From: an uncultured Pseudoflavonifractor sp.
Lineage (GTDB): Bacteria > Bacillota_A > Clostridia > Oscillospirales > Oscillospiraceae
Length of the DNA: 11,432 nucleotides
Reading direction: 5' to 3'
Assembly (NCBI GenBank): GCA_947575475.1
Contig: CANPNN010000030.1
Coordinates: 1 to 11,432 of the forward strand
Position 1 is the first letter of the stretch; each line of letters starts with the position of its first letter. This document shows positions 7,384 to 11,432 of this stretch, one piece after another. A model generated the notes under the pieces. It was not told the DNA's origin. It made no database searches and saw only the letters and a list, made by a program, of their open reading frames with translations. Position numbers and translations under genes: made by a program.

Positions 7384-8901
7384 ATGATGACCCAGGTGCG
7401 GTCTTTAGGCCTTCGCGGGGTGGAGGGCTACGAAGTGACCTGTGAGTGCGACCTGTCCGGCGGGCTTCCCAACTTTGACATTGTGGGGCTCCCCGACGCC
7501 GCCGTAAAGGAGGCCCGGGACCGGGTGCGCTCGGCGGTGAAAAACTGCGGGTTCCAGTTCCCTGTCTCCCGCATCACGGTGAACCTGGCCCCTGCCGACC
7601 GGAAAAAGGGCGGCACGGTCTACGACCTTCCTATTCTGGTAGGGATCCTCTCCGCCGGAGGCCAGCTTCCCCGTCCGGAGGGGGACTGCGCCTTTGTGGG
7701 GGAGCTTTCCCTGTCCGGAGCCCTTCGCAGCGTCCCCGGGATGCTGCCCATGGCGCTGGCCGCCCAAAAGGCCGGGATACGCCGTCTCTTTGTCCCCGCC
7801 GACTCCGCCCCAGAGGCCACCCTCGCCAAAGGGATGGTGGTCTACCCCGTGGAGACGGTGAGCCAGCTTGTCTCCCATCTGAAGGGGGAGGAGCTGATCC
7901 CCGCCGCTCTGCCCTGGACCCCCGGGACGGAGGAGCTTCCCGAACCCGATTTCGCCGAGGTGAAGGGCCAGGAGAACGTAAAGCGGGCCCTGGAGATCGC
8001 CGCGGCGGGGGGGCACAATATCCTGATGATAGGGCCTCCCGGCTCGGGCAAGTCCATGCTGGCCCGGAGGCTTCCCTCCATTTTGCCGGAGCTGTCCGAG
8101 AGAGAGGCCCTGGAGGCCACCGCCGTCCACTCGGTACTGGGGCTCACCACCCGGGAGCGGCCCCTGCTGACCCAGCGGCCCTTCCGCTCGCCCCATCACA
8201 CCATCTCCACCATGGGCATGGCGGGGGGAGGCAATCCCCTCATCCGTCCTGGCGAGATCTCCCTGGCCCACCATGGGGTCCTGTTTCTCGATGAGCTGCC
8301 CGAGTTTCACAAGGATGTGCTGGAGGTCCTGCGCCAGCCCATGGAGGAGGGCAAGGTCCAGATCAGCCGCGCCGCGGGCAGCGAGAGTTTCCCTGCCCAA
8401 TTCATGCTGGTGTGCGCCATGAATCCCTGCAAATGCGGCTGGTATGGCTATTCGGACCGGTGCAGGTGCAGCCCCAAGGATGTGGAGAAGTACCAGCATA
8501 AGATCTCCGGCCCCATGCTGGATCGGATCGATCTGGTGGTGGACGTTCCGCCTCCGGATTTCGGCACCCTGGCAGAAAAACCGGACGGGGAACCCTCGGC
8601 GGTCATTAAGGCCCGGGTGGACGGGGCAAGAGCCATCCAGGCCCGCCGGTTTGGCACAAAGGGAGTTCCCTGCAACGCCCAGATGGGCCGGGGGGAGCTG
8701 GAGAGCTTCTGCGGGTTGGACAGCGGCTGTCAGGCGATGATGAAGGGCGCCTTTGAGCGTATGGGTCTGACCGCGAGGGGCTATGACCGTATCCTCCGGG
8801 TGGCCCGGACCATTGCGGATCTGGACGAGAGCGAAAATATCCGGGGACAGCATCTGGCGGAGGCCCTTCAATACCGGGCCACAAGCTGGATGGCAAAGTA
8901 G
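7384..8901 (+). CDS. comM: ComM/YifB-family Mg-chelatase-like AAA+ ATPase
   Basis: 505 residues, the usual family length. The N-terminal ChlI/Lon-protease-like domain spans about 1-170 (LPNFDIVGLPDAAVKEARDRVRSA; VNLAPAD). The AAA+ core has Walker A GPPGSGKS at 217-224, SPHHTIS, Walker B LFLDELPEF (Asp303-Glu304) and AMNPCKCG. The Cys cluster 344/349/351/360/362 may bind a metal. The Mg_chelatase C-terminal domain follows. In Vibrio and other Gram-negatives, ComM is a hexameric helicase driving branch migration when transforming DNA integrates; Firmicute relatives are widespread but little studied, so the role here is by homology. The start is ATGATG at 7384, and the second ATG is equally possible; GAGAGG lies about 13 nt upstream. 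The AEC gene follows after 75 bp. Confidence 0.93.
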   Translation: MMTQVRSLGLRGVEGYEVTCECDLSGGLPNFDIVGLPDAAVKEARDRVRSAVKNCGFQFPVSRITVNLAPADRKKGGTVYDLPILVGILSAGGQLPRPEGDCAFVGELSLSGALRSVPGMLPMALAAQKAGIRRLFVPADSAPEATLAKGMVVYPVETVSQLVSHLKGEELIPAALPWTPGTEELPEPDFAEVKGQENVKRALEIAAAGGHNILMIGPPGSGKSMLARRLPSILPELSEREALEATAVHSVLGLTTRERPLLTQRPFRSPHHTISTMGMAGGGNPLIRPGEISLAHHGVLFLDELPEFHKDVLEVLRQPMEEGKVQISRAAGSESFPAQFMLVCAMNPCKCGWYGYSDRCRCSPKDVEKYQHKISGPMLDRIDLVVDVPPPDFGTLAEKPDGEPSAVIKARVDGARAIQARRFGTKGVPCNAQMGRGELESFCGLDSGCQAMMKGAFERMGLTARGYDRILRVARTIADLDESENIRGQHLAEALQYRATSWMAK

Positions 8902-8918
8902 GGACCGAAAGGAAAAAG

Positions 8919-8940
8919 CCGGGACCTCAGGCGTTCCCGG
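8919..8940 (+). other. Weak hairpin after comM
   Basis: CCGGGA (8919-8924) and TCCCGG (8935-8940) form a 6-bp stem with a 10-base loop, 17 bp after the comM stop. No T-tract follows, so at most it is a weak attenuator between comM and the transporter gene. Confidence 0.3.
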
Positions 8941-8976
8941 GGTTGACGGTATTTTATAAAAAGGTAGTGGCAAATC

Positions 8977-9903
8977 ATGTTAGAACGCTTTATCGTGGTG
9001 CTGGGTCAGGTGGCCACTCTCTTTCTCATGATGGGGGTGGGCTTTGGGCTGGGAAGGCTGGGGAAGATATCCTCCCATGGGACCGCGGAGTTCTCCACCC
9101 TGCTCCTCTACGTGGTGACGCCCTGCATCATCATAGACTCCTTCCAGACCGGCTACGACGACGCCCTGCTCAAGACCCTGGGGGTGGGGGTGCTGTGCCA
9201 GATGGGGTGCTACGCCCTCTATGCCCTCATCGTTTGCTTCTTTTTTCGAAAGGATGAGCCCGACCTGCGCATCCCCTTCCGGTTCGGGTCCATGTACGGC
9301 AACACGGGCTTTATGGGCATCCCTCTCATCCAGGCCATCATGGGGGACGAGGCGGTGATCTTCGCCGTGGTGGCCCTGGTGGTGTTCAACCTGTGGACCT
9401 GGAGCCACGGGCTGGTGATGATGAGTGGGGAGAAGAGATTTTCCCTCAAAAAGATGATCGTCACCCCCGGAGTGCTGGGGATGCTGGGAGGCATTCCCCT
9501 GTTTCTGACCCGCACCACCCTGCCCGGCCCCCTCTTCAAGGCGGTGGGCTTTATCGGGAGCCTCAATACCCCTCTGGCCATGATCGTCATCGGAGCCCAG
9601 CTTGCCCGGGCCGATCTGAGGAGCCTTTTGAGGGACAGAAAGCTCTATGAGGGCTCGGCCATCAAGCTGCTGCTTATCCCCCTGGTCACCATGGCGGTGA
9701 TGCTTCCCTTCCGGAACAACCATCTTTTATATGTAGCGGCGGTGATCCTCTCCGGCGCGCCCTCGGCCGGAGTCACCAGTATGTTTGCGGAGAAGTTTGA
9801 CCGCAGCCCGGAGCGGACCGCTGAACTGGTCAGCTTCTCCACCCTCCTGAGCATATTCACGCTGCCGGTGGTGGCGGTACTGGCCGAGACCGTCGCGGGG
9901 TGA
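8977..9903 (+). CDS. AEC (auxin efflux carrier) family transporter
   Basis: 308 residues with about ten hydrophobic segments spread over the whole length, as in the Mem_trans/AEC family. Recognisable family stretches are FGSMYGNTGFMGIPLIQAI in the middle, SLNTPLAMIVIGAQLA, and SGAPSAGVTSMFAEKF near the end. Bacterial members move organic anions such as malate or malonate across the cytoplasmic membrane; the substrate cannot be read from sequence. The ATG at 8977 follows AAGGTAG (8961-8967). It lies 75 bp after comM and 50 bp before the helicase gene on the same strand, so co-transcription is likely. It ends in TGA, which shows that TGA is an ordinary stop in this genome. Confidence 0.9.
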   Translation: MLERFIVVLGQVATLFLMMGVGFGLGRLGKISSHGTAEFSTLLLYVVTPCIIIDSFQTGYDDALLKTLGVGVLCQMGCYALYALIVCFFFRKDEPDLRIPFRFGSMYGNTGFMGIPLIQAIMGDEAVIFAVVALVVFNLWTWSHGLVMMSGEKRFSLKKMIVTPGVLGMLGGIPLFLTRTTLPGPLFKAVGFIGSLNTPLAMIVIGAQLARADLRSLLRDRKLYEGSAIKLLLIPLVTMAVMLPFRNNHLLYVAAVILSGAPSAGVTSMFAEKFDRSPERTAELVSFSTLLSIFTLPVVAVLAETVAG

Positions 9904-9953
9904 CGGGGGCTCTCGCTTCAGATAAACAGTATACGAAAGAAAGGAATTTCTCT

Positions 9954-11120
9954 ATGGAGATCAACGGCCAAACCATAACCGACATCAAGCGCTATGACGA
10001 GCTGGGCCTGTCCCCTGAGATCATGAAGGCCCTCCAGAAAAAGGGCTATGAGCGGGCTACTCCCGTCCAGTCCGGGGCCATCCCCTACTTTATGGAAGGG
10101 CGGGACGTGATCGCCAAGGCCCCCACAGGGACGGGGAAGACCTTTGCCTTTGGCATTCCCATGGTGGAGCACACCGACCCCGCTGAAAAAAGCGTGACGG
10201 GCCTTGTGCTGGCTCCCACCCGGGAGCTGGCCATCCAGATCCAGGAGGAGCTGCAGGATCTGTGCGAGTTCAAGGAGGGGGTCAAGACCGTTGTCCTCTA
10301 TGGCGGCGCCCCCATTGAAAAGCAGATCAAGCAGCTCAAGGATCACCCCCAGATCGTGGTGGCCACCCCCGGCCGGCTCATGGACCATATGAAGCGGCGG
10401 ACCATCCGGCTGGACAAGGTGGAGACGGTGGTGCTGGACGAGGCAGACCGGATGCTGGATATGGGCTTTATCCGGGATGTGACCCGGATCCTGGACCAGA
10501 TCAAGTCCCGAAAGAATATCGGTATGTTCTCCGCCACCATTTCCCGGGAAGTGATGGATATCTCCTGGGTCTACCAGCGGGATCCGGTGGAGATCACCGT
10601 CCAGGCCGATCTCCAGAATAAGCCGGATATCGACCAGTATCGGATCGAGGTGGACCGCTCCGCCAAGGCGGAGCTGATGCTCCAGCTTTTGGAGCACGGC
10701 GGCTACGAGCGGGCCATTGCCTTCTGCAACACCAAAAATATGACCGACAGGCTCTCGGGACTGCTCCGTATGGGGGGCGTAAAGTGCGAGGCCATCCACG
10801 GAGATATCCAGCAGTCCGCCAGAGAGAAGACCCTGCAGCGCTTTCGGGAGGGAAAGCTCCGGGTGCTGGTGGCCACCGACGTGGCCGCCCGGGGGCTGGA
10901 CATTGACGATGTGGACGTGGTGTTCAATTATGACGTGCCCGACGAAAATGAGTACTATGTCCACCGCATCGGCCGCACCGGCCGGGCCAAACGACATGGA
11001 GTGGCCTATACCTTTACCTCCGGGATCACCGAGGAGCTGCGGATGGACCAGATCGTAAAGGGCACCCGAAATACGGTAAAGCTCCTTCGGTACGAAAAGG
11101 GGACCCTGTCTGAGCTGTAA
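9954..11120 (+). CDS. DEAD-box ATP-dependent RNA helicase (core only)
   Basis: 388 residues, just the two RecA-like domains without the basic or RNA-binding C-terminal extension of CshA, DbpA or CsdA. Motifs in order: Q motif (ATPVQ, Gln39), motif I APTGTGKT (56-63), PTRELA (88-93), TPGR (138-141), DEAD (162-165), SAT (193-195), HGD, ATDVAARGLDI (307-317) and HRIGRTGR (337-344). All ATPase residues are present. It unwinds RNA in ribosome assembly or mRNA turnover; the exact role is open. The ATG at 9954 has AAGGAA at 9941-9946 and starts just before the Q motif. A GTG at 9900 would overlap the AEC stop and add 18 unrelated residues, so I rejected it. Followed 8 bp later by a strong terminator. 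Confidence 0.95.
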   Translation: MEINGQTITDIKRYDELGLSPEIMKALQKKGYERATPVQSGAIPYFMEGRDVIAKAPTGTGKTFAFGIPMVEHTDPAEKSVTGLVLAPTRELAIQIQEELQDLCEFKEGVKTVVLYGGAPIEKQIKQLKDHPQIVVATPGRLMDHMKRRTIRLDKVETVVLDEADRMLDMGFIRDVTRILDQIKSRKNIGMFSATISREVMDISWVYQRDPVEITVQADLQNKPDIDQYRIEVDRSAKAELMLQLLEHGGYERAIAFCNTKNMTDRLSGLLRMGGVKCEAIHGDIQQSAREKTLQRFREGKLRVLVATDVAARGLDIDDVDVVFNYDVPDENEYYVHRIGRTGRAKRHGVAYTFTSGITEELRMDQIVKGTRNTVKLLRYEKGTLSEL

Positions 11121-11128
11121 AAAATATA

Positions 11129-11168
11129 AAATGCAGGAGATGGGGGCATCTCCTGCATTTGTCTTTTT
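11129..11168 (+). terminator. Intrinsic terminator after the DEAD-box helicase
   Basis: AAATGCAGGAGATG (11129-11142) and CATCTCCTGCATTT (11147-11160) form a perfect 14-bp stem with a GGGG loop, followed by GTCTTTTT. It probably ends the comM-AEC-helicase transcription unit. The A-rich 5' side could also allow it to work in reverse. Confidence 0.88.
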
Positions 11169-11177
11169 GAGGCGGAC

Positions 11178-11214
11178 AATTTTCCCTGATTAGGGGGCAT
11201 ATAGAGGGAGAATT
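11178..11214. repeat. Imperfect inverted repeat upstream of the permease promoter
   Basis: AATTTTCCCT (11178-11187) pairs with AGGGAGAATT (11205-11214) over 10 positions with one G-U, loop 17 bases. It is followed by a run of A, not T. It could be an operator or a reverse-strand element; function unknown. Confidence 0.35.
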
Positions 11215-11225
11215 TTGAAAAAAAG

Positions 11226-11305
11226 TCCTTGACAGGCAAAGGGTGAAGGAAAACATTTTAAAAGCAGAAATATTTTGGAGCCATGAAATCCTTGACGGGG
11301 AAAGG
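11226..11305 (+). repeat. Two 17-nt direct repeats carrying -35-like boxes
   Basis: TCCTTGACAGGCAAAGG at 11226-11242 and TCCTTGACGGGGAAAGG at 11289-11305 match at 15 of 17 positions, 63 bp start to start (about six helical turns). Each contains TTGAC. Only the second has a good -10 box at the right distance. They may be tandem promoters or paired binding sites for a regulator. Confidence 0.5.
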
Positions 11306-11320
11306 ATTTTGCTGTAAAAT
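11292..11320 (+). promoter_or_regulatory. Sigma-A-type promoter of the downstream permease gene
   Basis: TTGACG (11292-11297), a 17-bp spacer and TAAAAT (11315-11320). The start is near 11327, giving a leader of about 67 nt. The leader contains a GC-rich hairpin (CGCGG 11337-11341 with CCGCG 11365-11369, and inner CCGGC/GCCGG at 11346-11360). Confidence 0.72.
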
Positions 11321-11393
11321 AGAACGACCATTTATCCGCGGAGGTCCGGCAGTGGGCCGGGGCGCCGCGATATGAATTTTAGGGAGTGACAAA

Positions 11394-11432
11394 ATGGCAA
11401 AATATATTGTGAAGCGGGTGCTGATGGCGCTG
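11394..11432 (+). CDS. Probable OppB/DppB-type ABC transporter permease, first 13 residues
   Basis: Only MAKYIVKRVLMAL is visible before the window ends. The pattern M-x-x-Y-[IV]-x-K-R-[LV]-x-x-x-[IL] is the typical cytoplasmic start of oligopeptide/dipeptide permease B subunits, just before their first membrane helix. AGGGAG (11381-11386) lies 7 nt before the ATG, and a good promoter is at 11292-11320, so this is the first gene of a new unit. With 13 residues the family call is suggestive only. Confidence 0.55.
   Translation, partial: MAKYIVKRVLMAL

Noticed and set aside
7405..8973. 522-codon minus-strand open frame opposite comM
   Set aside because: Shadow frame with no domain; the plus strand encodes a full-length ComM with all motifs.
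9900..9953. In-frame GTG start for the DEAD-box helicase overlapping the AEC stop
   Set aside because: It adds 18 residues with no family similarity; the ATG at 9954 has its own ribosome binding site and fits the Q-motif distance.
10119..10142. Pro57 in helicase motif I (APTGTGKT instead of AQTGTGKT)
   Set aside because: All nucleotide-contacting residues (GTGKT) are intact, and I believe Pro here is a common variant in clostridial DEAD-box helicases, so it is not evidence of altered function.

Overview
The window looks like chromosome from a GC-rich anaerobic Firmicute, most plausibly a gut clostridium of the Oscillospiraceae type (Flavonifractor, Lawsonibacter, Pseudoflavonifractor-like). 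This rests on an anaerobe-type pyruvate:ferredoxin oxidoreductase, Firmicute-type AGGAGG ribosome binding sites, Sec signal peptides joined to a copper-amine-oxidase-N-like 'stalk' domain, and secreted flavin reductases of the kind common in gut anaerobes. The genus is inference. There is no rRNA, tRNA, CRISPR array, insertion sequence or phage gene. No gene-free stretch exceeds 300 bases; the longest are 2524-2801 and 11121-11393.

Layout. 1-1468 (-) is the first 489 residues of pyruvate:ferredoxin oxidoreductase, cut by the window edge, with its own sigma-A-type promoter. 1666-2523 (-) is a MerR-family regulator with a large C-terminal sensor-like domain. Facing away from it, 2802-4976 (+) is a secreted FAD flavoprotein of the fumarate reductase/FAD_binding_2 superfamily with a degenerate C-terminal FMN_bind-like domain. 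Between these two divergent genes lies a textbook MerR-type promoter: -35 and -10 boxes 19 bp apart with a perfect dyad between them. A bidirectional terminator (5018-5053) separates this gene from a convergent paralogue at 5077-7170 (-), in which the FMN_bind domain sits before the FAD domain. The paralogue carries an in-frame TGA at codon 79, exactly where the first flavoprotein has Trp79, so it reads as a 78-codon secretion/stalk fragment plus a 607-codon flavoprotein ORF. 7384-8901 (+) is a ComM/YifB Mg-chelatase-like AAA+ ATPase, followed by an AEC-family transporter (8977-9903) and a core DEAD-box RNA helicase (9954-11120), ending in a strong terminator. At the right edge, 11394-11432 begins a new gene whose 13 visible residues look like an OppB/DppB-type ABC permease, behind a good promoter.

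How it may fit together (inference). PFOR makes reduced ferredoxin from pyruvate. The two exported flavoproteins look like terminal reductases that would pass electrons to an organic acceptor outside the membrane. In both, the residues that bind and protonate fumarate in characterised fumarate reductases appear replaced, so the acceptor is probably something else. The MerR protein is the obvious candidate sensor for it, switching on the first flavoprotein gene. The second has an ordinary 17-bp-spacer promoter and is either decaying, mis-sequenced, or expressed as a cytoplasmic fragment. The unusual part of the window is 1666-7262; the genes from 7384 onward are ordinary housekeeping.
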